The notes under the pieces: model-generated | Told to the model about the DNA's origin: nothing | Database searches by the model: none | Seen by the model: only the letters and a program-made list of their open reading frames with translations | Position numbers and translations under genes: made by a program | Source: DASUXA01 sp036378155 | Lineage (GTDB): Bacteria; Actinomycetota; Actinomycetes; Mycobacteriales; Micromonosporaceae | Direction of reading: 5' to 3' | Assembly (NCBI GenBank): GCA_036378155.1 | Contig: DASUXA010000007.1 | Coordinates: forward strand, 1-64,000 | Length of the DNA: 64,000 bases | Shown: positions 1-8,496 of the stretch, piece after piece | Layout of the letters: each line of letters begins with the position of its first letter | How positions within the stretch are numbered: the stretch's first letter is position 1

Positions 1-3000
1 CAGCTCGCGGTTCACCAGCGCCGGGTCGAGGCGCCATACGAAGGAGACCCCGCCGGACATGCCGGCGGCGAAGTTGCGCCCGGTCGGACCGAGCACCACC
101 ACGGTGCCGCCGGTCATGTACTCGCACCCGTGGTCGCCCACGCCCTCGACCACCGCGACCGCGCCGGAGTTGCGCACCGCGAACCGCTCCCCGACCCGGC
201 CCCGGCAGAACAGCTCCCCGGCGGTTGCCCCGTACAGGATGGTGTTGCCGGCGATGACCTGCTCCTCGGCGACGAACGGCGCGGTCGGATCGGGCCGCAG
301 TACGATCCGACCACCGGACAGGCCCTTGCCGACGTAGTCGTTGGCGTCACCCTCCAGGCGCAGCGTCACCCCGGCCGGCAGGAACGCGCCGAACGACTGC
401 CCGGCGGTGCCGCGCAGGCACACCTCGATCGTGTCGTCCGGCAGGCCCTTACCGCCGAACCGGCGCGCGACCTCGCCGCCCAGCATCGCGCCGACGCTGC
501 GATCCTCGTTGCGGACGGCGCGCACGACCCGTACCGGGGTGCCGTCGGTCAGCGCCGGTGCGGCCGCGGCGATCAACTCGTTGTCCAGCGCGGCGGCCAG
601 GCCGTGGTCCTGACTGGCGGTACGCCGCCGGGGCGCGCCGGGCGGAAGCTCGGGCACGTGCAGCAGGGCGGACAGGTCGATCCCTCGGCCCTTCCAGTGG
701 TCGACCGCCGGCCGCACGTCCAGCACCTCGGTGTGCCCGACCGCCTCGTCCAGCGAGCGGAACCCGAGCCGGGCCAGCCACTGGCGTACCTCCTCGGCGA
801 GGAAGAGGAAGAAGTTCTCCACGAACTCCGGCCGGCCGGTGAACCGCGCGCGCAGCTCCGGGTTCTGGGTGGCGATGCCGACCGGGCAGGTGTCCAGGTG
901 GCAGACGCGCATCATGACGCAGCCGGAGACGATCAGCGGGGCGGTCGCGAAACCGAACTCCTCGGCACCGAGCAGCGCCGCGACCACCACGTCGCGACCC
1001 GTCTTGAGCTGCCCGTCGACCTGCACGGTGACCCGGTCGCGCAGCCCGTTGGCGAGCAGGGTCTGCTGGGTCTCGGCGAGCCCCAGCTCCCACGGGGTGC
1101 CGGCGTGCTTGAGCGAGTTCAGCGGGGACGCGCCGGTACCGCCGTCGTGCCCGGAGATCAGGATGACGTCGGCCTTCAGCTTCGCCACACCGGCGGCGAT
1201 GGTGCCGACGCCCACCTCGCTGACCAGCTTCACGTGTACCCGGGCGGCCGGGTTGACGTTCTTCAGGTCGTACACCAACTGGGCGAGGTCCTCGATCGAG
1301 TAGATGTCGTGGTGCGGCGGCGGCGAGATCAGACCCACGCCCGGCGTGGCGTACCGGGTCTTGGCGATCCACGGCCACACCTTGTTGCCGGGCAGCTGAC
1401 CGCCCTCGCCGGGCTTCGCGCCCTGCGCCATCTTGATCTGCAGGTCGTCGGCGTTGACCAGGTACTCGGTGGTGACCCCGAACCGACCGGAGGCGACCTG
1501 CTTGACCGCGGAGCGGCGCAGCGGGTCGTACAGCCGGTCGACGTCCTCACCGCCCTCGCCGGTGTTGGACTTGCCGCCCAGCCGGTTCATCGCGATCGCC
1601 AGGGTCTCGTGGGCTTCCGCCGAGATCGAGCCGTAGCTCATCGCGCCGGTCGCGAACCGGCGCACGATCGACTCGACCGGCTCCACCTCGTCCAGCGGTA
1701 CCGGCGGCCGGTGCCCGACGCGCAGGTCGAACAGCCCGCGCAGCGACCCGGACCGGGCCGCCAGTTCGTCGACCTTCGCGGTGTACTTCTCGAACACCTC
1801 GTACTGCCGCGACCGGGTGGCGTGCTGCAGCAGGAACACCGTCTCCGGGTTGAACAGGTGCAGTTCGCCTTCGCGGCGCCACTGGTACTCGCCGCCCACC
1901 TCGAGCCGGCGGTGCGTGCTCTCCGCCGGGTTCGCCGGGTACGCGCTGGCGTGCCGCGCGGCGACCTCGGCGTGGATGCCGTCCAGCCCGATCCCGCCGA
2001 TGTGGCTGGTGGTACCGGTGAAGTACCGCTCGACCAGCCGCCGGTCCAGCCCGACCGCCTCGAACACCTGCGCGCCGCAGTACGACGAGACGGTCGAGAT
2101 GCCCATCTTCGACATGATCTTCTGGACGCCCTTGCCGAGCGCCTTGACGAAGTTGCGGATCGCCTTCTCCGGGGTGATCCCGGTGAGCGCGCCCGTGGCG
2201 ATCAGGTCCTCGATGCTTTCGAACGCGAGGTACGGGTTGACCGCGGCGGCGCCGTACCCGATCAGCACGGCGACGTGGTGCACCTCGCGGCAGTCGCCGG
2301 ACTCCACGACCAGCGAGACCTGGGTGCGGGTCTGCTCGCGGACCAGGTGCTGGTGTACCGCGGCGGTGAGCAGCAGCGACGGGATCGGGGCGAGGTCGGC
2401 GGTGGAGTCCCGGTCGGACAGCACCAGGATGCGTACCCCGTCCTCGATCGCCTCGGACACGTGCCGGCAGATCTCGGTCAGCCGGGCGCGCAGCCCTTCC
2501 GCGCCGTCGCGGATGCGGTACAGCCCCGACACCCGTACCGCCTTGAAGCCCGGCATGTCCCCGTCCTCGTCGATAGACAGGATCTTGGCGAGCTCGTCGT
2601 TGTCGATCACCGGGTACGGCAGCACGACCTGTCGGCAACTCGCCGGTCCCGGGGCGAGCAGGTTGCCCTCCGGACCGATCGTGGTCGCCAGGCTGGTCAC
2701 CAACTCCTCCCGGATCGCGTCCAGCGGAGGATTCGTGACCTGGGCGAACGCCTGGAGGAAGTAGTCGTACAGCAGGCGCGGACGGGTCGACAGCGGGGCG
2801 ATCGGGGTGTCGGTACCCATCGAGCCGATCGGTTCCGCCCCGGCCGTCGCCATCGGCGCGAGCAGGATCTTCAGTTCCTCCTCGGTGTACCCGAAGGTCT
2901 GCTGCCGGCGCAGCACCGAGTCGTGGGTGTACACCACGTGCTCGCGCTCGGGCAGTTCCTCCAGGTGCATCAGCCCGGCGTGCAGCCAGTCCTGGTACGG

Positions 3001-4326
3001 CTCGGCGGCGGCGAGTTCCGCCTTGATCTCGTCGTCCGAGACGATCCGACGGGCGGCCGTGTCCACGAGGAACATCCGTCCCGGTCGCAGCCGACCCTTG
3101 GCGACCACGGTCGCCGGGTCGAGGTCGAGTACCCCCGCCTCGCTGGCCATCACGACCAGCCCGTCGCTGGTGTGCCACCAGCGTCCGGGGCGCAGCCCGT
3201 TGCGGTCCAGCACCGCCCCGATCACCGTACCGTCGGTGAACGCCACGGCGGCGGGTCCGTCCCACGGCTCCATCAGGCTCGCGTGGAACCGGTAGAACGC
3301 CCGGCGCGCCGGGTCCATGGACGGGTCGTTCTCCCACGCCTCGGGGATCATCATCAGCACCGCGTGCGGCAGGCTGCGCCCGGCGAGGTGCAGCAGTTCC
3401 AGCACCTCGTCGAAGTTCGCGGAGTCGGACGCGCCGGGGGTGCAGATCGGCAGGACGCGGCGCAGGTTGCCGGGCAGGTGGTGCGCGCCGGGCACCGCGT
3501 TCATCAGCAACGACTCGCGCGCCGCCATCCAGTTGCGGTTGCCGCGAATCGTGTTGATCTCGCCGTTGTGGGCGACGAACCGGTACGGGTGAGCCAGCGG
3601 CCAGGACGGAAACGTGTTGGTGGAGAACCGGGAGTGGACCAGGGCGATCGCGCTGGCCATCCGGGGATCGCCGAGGTCCGGGTAGAAGTCGGTGAGCTGC
3701 TCGGGGGTGAGCATGCCCTTGTACACCAGGGTGCGCGCCGACAACGAGGGGAAATGCGCGGCGATGCCCCGTTCGCGGGTCTCCCGCTCGGTCTGCTTGC
3801 GTACACAGAACGCGACCCGGTCCAGGTCCAGCCCGGACAGCGGAGCCCCGTCGGACAGTCGCCGCGCGCCCAGGAACACCTGACGGATCAGCGGTCGGGC
3901 GGCGAGCGCCGTCGCGCCCAGCCCGCTCGGGTCGACGGGTACGTCCCGCCAGCCGAGCACCTCGGCGCCTTCGACCAGGGCGTACTTCTCGAAAACCAGG
4001 ACGGCGCGGCGGGCGGCGTCCGGGTCGGCGGGCAGGAACACCAGACCGGTCGCGTAGAACCCGGCGGGCGGCAGGTCGAAGTCGACCACGGCGCGGCAGA
4101 ACTCGTCCGGTACGCCGATCATGATGCCCGCGCCGTCGCCGGTGTTCGGCTCCGCGCCGCGCGCGCCCCGGTGGTCCAGGCGCAGCAGGGCGGCCAGCCC
4201 CTTGCGTACGACGTCGTGGGAGCGTCGACCGGCGACGTCGGCGATGAAGGCCACGCCGCACGCGTCGTGCTCGTACGCCGGGTCGTACAGTCCCTGCGCA
4301 CGGGTGTGCGGGTACGCACGATCCAT
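1..4326 (-). CDS. gltB: Glutamate synthase large subunit (3' end outside window)
   Basis: Large (alpha) subunit of glutamate synthase, which hydrolyses glutamine and passes the ammonia to 2-oxoglutarate to form glutamate. The 1442 codons visible start at an ATG with AGGAGG seven bases upstream; the protein begins MDRAYPHTR and reaches DACGVAF, so Cys23 should become the N-terminal nucleophile after propeptide cleavage. The glutaminase domain is followed by the central and FMN-binding synthase domains; a 3Fe-4S motif (C-x5-C-x4-C, CVMMRVCHLDTC) lies near residue 1133-1144. The frame runs off the left edge in the GXGXG domain (last visible residues RLDPALVNREL), so roughly 80-100 residues are missing. 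gltD would be expected just beyond the edge. No frameshift seen. Confidence 0.96.
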   Translation of the reverse strand, partial: MDRAYPHTRAQGLYDPAYEHDACGVAFIADVAGRRSHDVVRKGLAALLRLDHRGARGAEPNTGDGAGIMIGVPDEFCRAVVDFDLPPAGFYATGLVFLPADPDAARRAVLVFEKYALVEGAEVLGWRDVPVDPSGLGATALAARPLIRQVFLGARRLSDGAPLSGLDLDRVAFCVRKQTERETRERGIAAHFPSLSARTLVYKGMLTPEQLTDFYPDLGDPRMASAIALVHSRFSTNTFPSWPLAHPYRFVAHNGEINTIRGNRNWMAARESLLMNAVPGAHHLPGNLRRVLPICTPGASDSANFDEVLELLHLAGRSLPHAVLMMIPEAWENDPSMDPARRAFYRFHASLMEPWDGPAAVAFTDGTVIGAVLDRNGLRPGRWWHTSDGLVVMASEAGVLDLDPATVVAKGRLRPGRMFLVDTAARRIVSDDEIKAELAAAEPYQDWLHAGLMHLEELPEREHVVYTHDSVLRRQQTFGYTEEELKILLAPMATAGAEPIGSMGTDTPIAPLSTRPRLLYDYFLQAFAQVTNPPLDAIREELVTSLATTIGPEGNLLAPGPASCRQVVLPYPVIDNDELAKILSIDEDGDMPGFKAVRVSGLYRIRDGAEGLRARLTEICRHVSEAIEDGVRILVLSDRDSTADLAPIPSLLLTAAVHQHLVREQTRTQVSLVVESGDCREVHHVAVLIGYGAAAVNPYLAFESIEDLIATGALTGITPEKAIRNFVKALGKGVQKIMSKMGISTVSSYCGAQVFEAVGLDRRLVERYFTGTTSHIGGIGLDGIHAEVAARHASAYPANPAESTHRRLEVGGEYQWRREGELHLFNPETVFLLQHATRSRQYEVFEKYTAKVDELAARSGSLRGLFDLRVGHRPPVPLDEVEPVESIVRRFATGAMSYGSISAEAHETLAIAMNRLGGKSNTGEGGEDVDRLYDPLRRSAVKQVASGRFGVTTEYLVNADDLQIKMAQGAKPGEGGQLPGNKVWPWIAKTRYATPGVGLISPPPHHDIYSIEDLAQLVYDLKNVNPAARVHVKLVSEVGVGTIAAGVAKLKADVILISGHDGGTGASPLNSLKHAGTPWELGLAETQQTLLANGLRDRVTVQVDGQLKTGRDVVVAALLGAEEFGFATAPLIVSGCVMMRVCHLDTCPVGIATQNPELRARFTGRPEFVENFFLFLAEEVRQWLARLGFRSLDEAVGHTEVLDVRPAVDHWKGRGIDLSALLHVPELPPGAPRRRTASQDHGLAAALDNELIAAAAPALTDGTPVRVVRAVRNEDRSVGAMLGGEVARRFGGKGLPDDTIEVCLRGTAGQSFGAFLPAGVTLRLEGDANDYVGKGLSGGRIVLRPDPTAPFVAEEQVIAGNTILYGATAGELFCRGRVGERFAVRNSGAVAVVEGVGDHGCEYMTGGTVVVLGPTGRNFAAGMSGGVSFVWRLDPALVNREL

Positions 4327-4390
4327 AGGGCCTCCTATTCGTCGCTCGCGATGCTTCTGTGGCGGGACGACGTCGGCCCTGGGTATCAGC

Positions 4391-4419
4391 AGTCTACGGT
4401 ACGTTACCGGGCGGTTGAC
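4391..4419 (-). promoter_or_regulatory. Possible gltB promoter
   Basis: On the minus strand a TAGACT -10 box (4391-4396) lies about 65 bases before the gltB ATG, leaving a short leader with a strong Shine-Dalgarno sequence. Seventeen bases further upstream is GTCAAC (4414-4419), a poor -35. The call rests mainly on the -10 box. Confidence 0.35.
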
Positions 4420-4645
4420 CAGGTCGAATGGATCACAGTCCAGGTACCGGGATCGGCCGGCGCCCACCTCACGACCGGTGGACCTGGGATACGGGGCGAC
4501 GCGTCAGTCGCGACCGTCGCACCCTCAACACTGACGAGCGGTACCCGATATGGCAACCCCCGCGGAGGGTCACGTCGCGGCGTCGGGCGCACGGACCGTA
4601 CGGCGTTGGGCGGCCGCGAGAGCAGCGTGAGCTTCGGGCAGGGAG

Positions 4646-4690
4646 GTGCCCGTCGAGGTCCACCCGCCTGTGATGTACGTACATCACCAG
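4646..4690 (-). repeat. Palindromic dispersed repeat, copy A
   Basis: Contains the perfect 18-bp palindrome GTGATGTACGTACATCAC at 4670-4687. Read on the minus strand, the 45 bp align with 44158-44203 (copy B, upstream of hisD) at roughly 83 % identity with one 1-bp gap. The indel breaks any shared reading frame, so it is a DNA or RNA element rather than a coding one. It lies about 320 bp upstream of gltB, in the same orientation relative to the gene as copy B is to hisD. Confidence 0.75.
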
Positions 4691-4723
4691 CGGTGTACGC
4701 CTGTCGCGACGCCCCCGGCCGCG

Positions 4724-4738
4724 CCGCCCGCAGGGCGG
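4724..4738 (-). terminator. Possible hairpin terminator of the monooxygenase gene
   Basis: CCGCCC-GCA-GGGCGG forms a 6-bp GC stem about 30 bases past the monooxygenase stop codon. There is no T tract; tail-less hairpins are common at actinobacterial gene ends, but this one is short. Confidence 0.35.
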
Positions 4739-4765
4739 AGCACCGCGGCACGGGTACGGCTGTCG

Positions 4766-6016
4766 CTAGCTCCCGACCGGCGGCTGCCAGCCGGCGGAAC
4801 TGTCGAGCAGCTTCGCCGGCAGGGTACCGAGGACCGCGTCGCGGGCGCGCACCGCGAGCCGGCCGCGCGCCTGCAGCACCATCCCGGCGCGCCGCGCGCG
4901 GCGCGCCATCCGCAACGCGCGCGGCCGCCGCTGCCGGGCGTACTCCTCCAGGGCGGGGCGCAGCGAGCGACCCGGTACCGCGTCGTGCAGCAACGCGGTC
5001 AGCGTCGCCGCGTCCTCCAGCGCGAGGCAGCCGCCCTGCCCGAGGTGGTGCGGCATGACATGGGCGGCGTCGCCGAGCAGCACGAACCCGCCGGGACCGG
5101 CGGGGAACGCGAACGAACGGGGCAGCGGACGCGACTCGACCACCCGCTGCTGGACCAGGTCGTCGGGCTCGGTCGCCTGCAGCAGCGCGTCGATCGGCTG
5201 GTGCCAGCCGGCGAACCAGCGGCGCAGCAGGGTCAACTGCTGCGCCGGGGACTCGGGGCGGAACGCGCCCGGCGCGGTCGCCACCCAGTAGATCCCGCCG
5301 CGCCGGCTGTCACCCGCCGATCCCCGCGCGCCGAGCAGGGCGTACCGGAATCGGTGACCGCGCCCCAGGGTCTGACCGCCGCCCCCGTCGCCAGCCGGCA
5401 ACTGTGGGGCTGCGTTGCCGCCCAGCGGCAACTGTGGGGCTGCGTTGCCGGCTGGCGGCAACTGTGGGGCGCGGTACCACGGGATGACCGCCCGCCACGC
5501 CGTACAGCCCGCGTCGACGGTCGTCGACTCCGGCGCCAACCGGGCGCGCAGCACGCTGTCCACGCCGTCCGCCGCGACGACCACGTCGGCGTGCCACTCG
5601 ACGCGACCGTCCGTGACGCCGGGACGGTCGTCCCCGGTGGCGCAGACGCCCCGCACCGCGACCCCGGTGCGGATCTCGATCCGCCCGGTCAGCCCGGCGA
5701 CCAGCGCGTCGTACACGTCGGCGAGGTGCGCCACCAGCGCCGCGTCTCCCGCCTCGGCACCCGGCTGGACCAGCCACTGCCCGTCCGGGCGCCGGATGCC
5801 GGCCGCCGGTACCGGGCTGGCGATGGCGTCCAGCCCGTCGGCGAGCCCGAGGGCGTGCAGCGCACGTACCCCGTTCGCCCTGAGCAGCAGCCCGACGTTC
5901 GGCGCGCGGAGCCGGTCGCCCCGCTCGAGCAGTGTCACCTCCCAGCCGGCGCGAGCCAGACCGCCCGCGACGGCCAGACCACCGATACCGGCACCGACGA
6001 CCAGCGCCGAACGCAC
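4766..6016 (-). CDS. FAD-dependent monooxygenase (UbiH/PHBH type)
   Basis: A 416-residue flavoprotein of the aromatic-hydroxylase/epoxidase family. It opens with the Rossmann motif VVGAGIGG (residues 6-13), has the DG motif ADGVDSVLR mid-protein and the FAD-ribityl GD motif LLGDAAH followed by GQGGCLALEDA. A substrate cannot be read from sequence. Odd feature: at about residue 180-205 a proline/alanine-rich insertion made of 10-residue units (APQLP-x-GN type) interrupts the fold; it is encoded by a 30-bp tandem repeat. The gene stands between gltB and lgt on the same strand, 29 bp after lgt, so it may be transcribed with lgt. It has no obvious link to glutamate synthesis. Confidence 0.82.
   Translation of the reverse strand: MRSALVVGAGIGGLAVAGGLARAGWEVTLLERGDRLRAPNVGLLLRANGVRALHALGLADGLDAIASPVPAAGIRRPDGQWLVQPGAEAGDAALVAHLADVYDALVAGLTGRIEIRTGVAVRGVCATGDDRPGVTDGRVEWHADVVVAADGVDSVLRARLAPESTTVDAGCTAWRAVIPWYRAPQLPPAGNAAPQLPLGGNAAPQLPAGDGGGGQTLGRGHRFRYALLGARGSAGDSRRGGIYWVATAPGAFRPESPAQQLTLLRRWFAGWHQPIDALLQATEPDDLVQQRVVESRPLPRSFAFPAGPGGFVLLGDAAHVMPHHLGQGGCLALEDAATLTALLHDAVPGRSLRPALEEYARQRRPRALRMARRARRAGMVLQARGRLAVRARDAVLGTLPAKLLDSSAGWQPPVGS
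5397..5470 (-). repeat. 30-bp tandem repeat inside the monooxygenase gene
   Basis: Two full units (5397-5426, 5427-5456) and a partial third (5457-5470) share GGCAACTGTGGGGC. Within each full unit GGCAAC and GTTGCC are inverted, so each could form a 6-bp stem. Thirty bases is in frame and adds ten residues per unit. Confidence 0.85.
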
Positions 6017-6045
6017 GACCCGGACCCCTCCCCTCGCCGATCCGC

Positions 6046-7068
6046 CTAGCTGTCCGCCGAGTGTTCCTCACCGGGATGCCGTTGCTCCGCCTCCCGGGCG
6101 GCGACGCTCGCGGCGGCGCGTCCGTCGGCGTCCGACCCCTCCCCGGCGGACGGCGTGCCCGCCGCTGCGACGCTCGCCGCCTCCGGTTCGGCAGCGTCCG
6201 CGTCCACCACCCGCAGCGTGCCGTCGGGCTCGGTGACCAGCCGCTGCTGCGGTCCCCGGACGCGGACGAAGTAGATCAGCGCGCCGAGGAACACCAGGAT
6301 CGACACCCAGTCGTTGACCCGCATCCCGAGGAAGTGGTGCGCGGTGTCGACCCGCAGCGCCTCCACCCAGAACCGACCGGCGGTGTACGCCATCACGTAC
6401 AGCGCGAACGCCCGACCCCGACCGAACCGGAACCGGCGGTCGGCGAGCCACACCAGCAGCGCGACCCCGAGATCCCACAGCGACTCGTACAGGAACGTGG
6501 GGTGGTACAGCCCGTCCAGCACCTCGGGTCGCCGGTCCGGGCCGATCACCGCGCTGCCCGTGTCCGGGTTCATCTTGTGGACCTGCAGTCCCCACGGCAG
6601 CGTGGTCAGCCTGCCGTACAACTCGTTGTTGAAGTAGTTGCCCCAGCGCCCGAGCGCCTGGGCGAGCGGCAGCCCGGGGGCGAGCGCGTCGGCGACGAAG
6701 CCGAGCGGAATGCCGAGCCGGCGGCAGGCGATCCACGCGCCGATCGCGCCGCCCGCGACCGCGCCCCAGATACCGAGCCCACCCTTCCAGATCTCGAACG
6801 CCTGCAGCGGGTGCCCGCCGCGGCCGAAGTAGTCGTCCGGCGAGGTGATCAGGTGGTAGATCCGGGCGCCGACGATGCCGAACGGCACCGCCCAGACGGC
6901 GATGTCGAGCACCGCGTACGGGGGCGCGCCCCGGCGGCGCATCCGTACCTCGGTCACGACGCAGGCGGCGACGATGCCGAGCACGATGCACAGCGCGTAC
7001 GCCCGGACCGGGATCGGGCCGAGGTGCCACACCGCGACCGTCGGACTGGGGATCAGGGCAAGGTTCAC
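6046..7068 (-). CDS. lgt: Prolipoprotein diacylglyceryl transferase
   Basis: Integral membrane enzyme that transfers diacylglycerol from phosphatidylglycerol to the lipobox cysteine of prolipoproteins, the step before LspA (also in this window). The family signature appears as GRWGNYFNNELYG, and several hydrophobic segments fit the usual seven-helix fold. I take GTG at 7068, giving MNLALIPSPTVAVWHLGP, the normal N terminus of the family, 340 residues; an in-frame ATG at 7119 would add an unlikely extension overlapping the leader of the divergent NUDIX gene. The C-terminal 60 or so residues are alanine/glutamate-rich and probably a cytoplasmic tail. It follows trpA across the oppositely oriented NUDIX gene, a neighbourhood usual for actinobacteria. 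Confidence 0.93.
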   Translation of the reverse strand: MNLALIPSPTVAVWHLGPIPVRAYALCIVLGIVAACVVTEVRMRRRGAPPYAVLDIAVWAVPFGIVGARIYHLITSPDDYFGRGGHPLQAFEIWKGGLGIWGAVAGGAIGAWIACRRLGIPLGFVADALAPGLPLAQALGRWGNYFNNELYGRLTTLPWGLQVHKMNPDTGSAVIGPDRRPEVLDGLYHPTFLYESLWDLGVALLVWLADRRFRFGRGRAFALYVMAYTAGRFWVEALRVDTAHHFLGMRVNDWVSILVFLGALIYFVRVRGPQQRLVTEPDGTLRVVDADAAEPEAASVAAAGTPSAGEGSDADGRAAASVAAREAEQRHPGEEHSADS

Positions 7069-7145
7069 GGTGCACCACGCTACCGCCGCGCTGCCACGGC
7101 CCGTCGCCCCCACCGACAACGAATGCGTTTCTCCTGGTCCGGGCC

Positions 7146-7151
7146 TACTCT
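7146..7151 (+). promoter_or_regulatory. -10 box of a leaderless transcript (NUDIX gene)
   Basis: TACTCT lies exactly six bases before the ATG at 7158 and there is no Shine-Dalgarno sequence, the standard arrangement of actinobacterial leaderless mRNAs. Confidence 0.6.
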
Positions 7152-7157
7152 CGCGAT

Positions 7158-7646
7158 ATGAACGCGCTGACCTACGCGGCCGCCGCCGTCATCGAGGACG
7201 ACGCCGGTCGCGTGCTGCTCTGCCAGCAGAGCCACGGGCACCGGTTGTGGGCCCTGCTGGGCGGCAAGATCCGTGATGGTGAGAGCCCGACGCGCGCGGT
7301 GCGCCGGGACGTGTACGAGGAGACCGGCAGCGAGATCGAGATCGTCGACCTGGTCGGGCTGTACCAGGTGACCGGCGGCGCGGACCTGCCGGACCTGCTG
7401 GTCCACGTGTTCCGGGCGCGACTGCGCAGCGGCGAGGCGACCCTGAACGCGCCGAGCCGGATCTGCCGCCTCGCCTGGCACGATCCGCGGACGCTGCCCA
7501 CGCCGACCACGCCGACCGCCCGCGCGGCGATCGCCGACGCGGTACGCGACCGGTCCGGGGTGCTGCGGGAGGTGCGGCGCGACCCCGAGCCGGTGTACAC
7601 GGAAACGGCGGCGGCGACCCCGATGGGCGCCGCCGTCGTTTCCTGA
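7158..7646 (+). CDS. NUDIX hydrolase
   Basis: A 162-residue NUDIX pyrophosphohydrolase that would cleave a nucleoside diphosphate linked to another group; the substrate is not deducible. The NUDIX box runs from Gly36 to Gly57: G-x5-E (GKIRDGE, Glu42), then R50-D51-V-Y-E54-E55-T-G57. The canonical RE pair is RD here, a conservative change, while the two metal-binding glutamates remain. The start ATG follows a TACTCT box by six bases, so it is probably leaderless. The gene is divergent from lgt and convergent with trpA, sharing with trpA a strong hairpin that overlaps its last codons. Confidence 0.88.
   Translation: MNALTYAAAAVIEDDAGRVLLCQQSHGHRLWALLGGKIRDGESPTRAVRRDVYEETGSEIEIVDLVGLYQVTGGADLPDLLVHVFRARLRSGEATLNAPSRICRLAWHDPRTLPTPTTPTARAAIADAVRDRSGVLREVRRDPEPVYTETAAATPMGAAVVS
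7601..7643. terminator. Bidirectional hairpin between the NUDIX gene and trpA
   Basis: A 16-bp stem (7601-7616 with 7628-7643, one G-T wobble) closes an 11-base loop. It ends immediately before the NUDIX stop codon and lies 40-80 bases past the trpA stop on the other strand, so it could end both transcripts. No T tract follows. Confidence 0.6.
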
Positions 7647-7684
7647 TCGGCGCCGTTCCAGTCGCTCGGCGGCGGGTGCGGCGG

Positions 7685-8485
7685 TCAGCCGCGACCCTTG
7701 CGTACCCCGGCGGCGAGGTCTGCCGTCAGGGTGCGCAGGTTCGCCAGCCCGCTCGCCTCGTCCGACGCGTCGAGTAGGCAGCCGACCAGGGCGCTGCCCA
7801 CGATCACGCCGTCGGCGTACCTGCCGACCGCCGCCGCCTGAGCCCCGTCGCGTACCCCGAGCCCGACCCCGATCGGCAGGTCGGTGAACTGGCGGACCCG
7901 CTCGACCAGGGCCGGCGCCGCCGCCGACGGCTGTTCGCGCGCCCCGGTCACGCCCATCACGCTGGTCGCGTACACGAATCCGCGGCACGCCGCCACGGCC
8001 CGGCGCAGCCGCTCGTCGGTCGACGCCGGGGCGACCAGGAAGATCCGGTCCAGCCGGTGCTCGTCCGAGGCGGCCAGCCACGCGTCGGCCTCCTCGGGGA
8101 TCAGGTCCGGGGTGATCAGTCCCGAACCGCCCGCGTTCGCCAGGTCACGCGCGAACCCGGCGACCCCGTACCGCTCGATCAGGTTCCAGTAGGTCATCAC
8201 GACCACCGGTACCCCGGTCTCGGCGACCGCCGCCACGGTGCGCAGCACGTCGGGCGGGCGTACCCCGCGCTCCAGCGCCGCCTCGCCAGCCCGCTGGATC
8301 ACCGGCCCGTCCATCACCGGGTCGGAGTACGGGAAGCCGACCTCGATCAGGTCGACACCGGCGTCGACCAGCACCTTCATCGCCCGGATCGCGCCGTCCA
8401 CGGACGGGTACCCGGCGGGCAGGTAGCCCACCAGCGCGGCACGCTCGGCGGCCGCCGCCTTCTCGAACGCCACCGCCACGCTCAT
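7685..8485 (-). CDS. trpA: Tryptophan synthase alpha chain
   Basis: Cleaves indole-3-glycerol phosphate to indole and glyceraldehyde 3-phosphate; the indole is tunnelled to TrpB. The 266-residue TIM barrel begins MSVAVAFEKA and shows the catalytic glutamate in DLIEVGFPYSDP and the catalytic aspartate in the following VMDGP, plus a GVTGARE-type phosphate loop. The ATG at 8485 fits the family start. Unusually for a trpBA pair, 112 bp separate it from trpB, and that gap is filled by two copies of a 48-bp repeat; the pair normally overlaps or nearly does. Last gene of the trp set. Confidence 0.96.
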   Translation of the reverse strand: MSVAVAFEKAAAAERAALVGYLPAGYPSVDGAIRAMKVLVDAGVDLIEVGFPYSDPVMDGPVIQRAGEAALERGVRPPDVLRTVAAVAETGVPVVVMTYWNLIERYGVAGFARDLANAGGSGLITPDLIPEEADAWLAASDEHRLDRIFLVAPASTDERLRRAVAACRGFVYATSVMGVTGAREQPSAAAPALVERVRQFTDLPIGVGLGVRDGAQAAAVGRYADGVIVGSALVGCLLDASDEASGLANLRTLTADLAAGVRKGRG

Positions 8486-8496
8486 CCGCGCCTGCT

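Larger units (their letters stand above)
4327..4765. other. 439-bp intergenic region upstream of gltB
   Basis: No gene is credible here. It holds a possible gltB -10 box (4391-4396), a palindromic repeat element shared with the hisD upstream region (4646-4690), and a 6-bp-stem GC hairpin behind the monooxygenase gene (4724-4738). A long plus-strand open frame that crosses it is antisense to gltB and arginine-rich, so it is not called. Confidence 0.7.

Noticed and set aside
130..5058. A plus-strand open frame of more than 1600 codons opposite gltB
   Set aside because: It is antisense to a clear glutamate synthase, Arg/His/Gln/Val-rich, and matches nothing recognisable; a by-product of GC bias.
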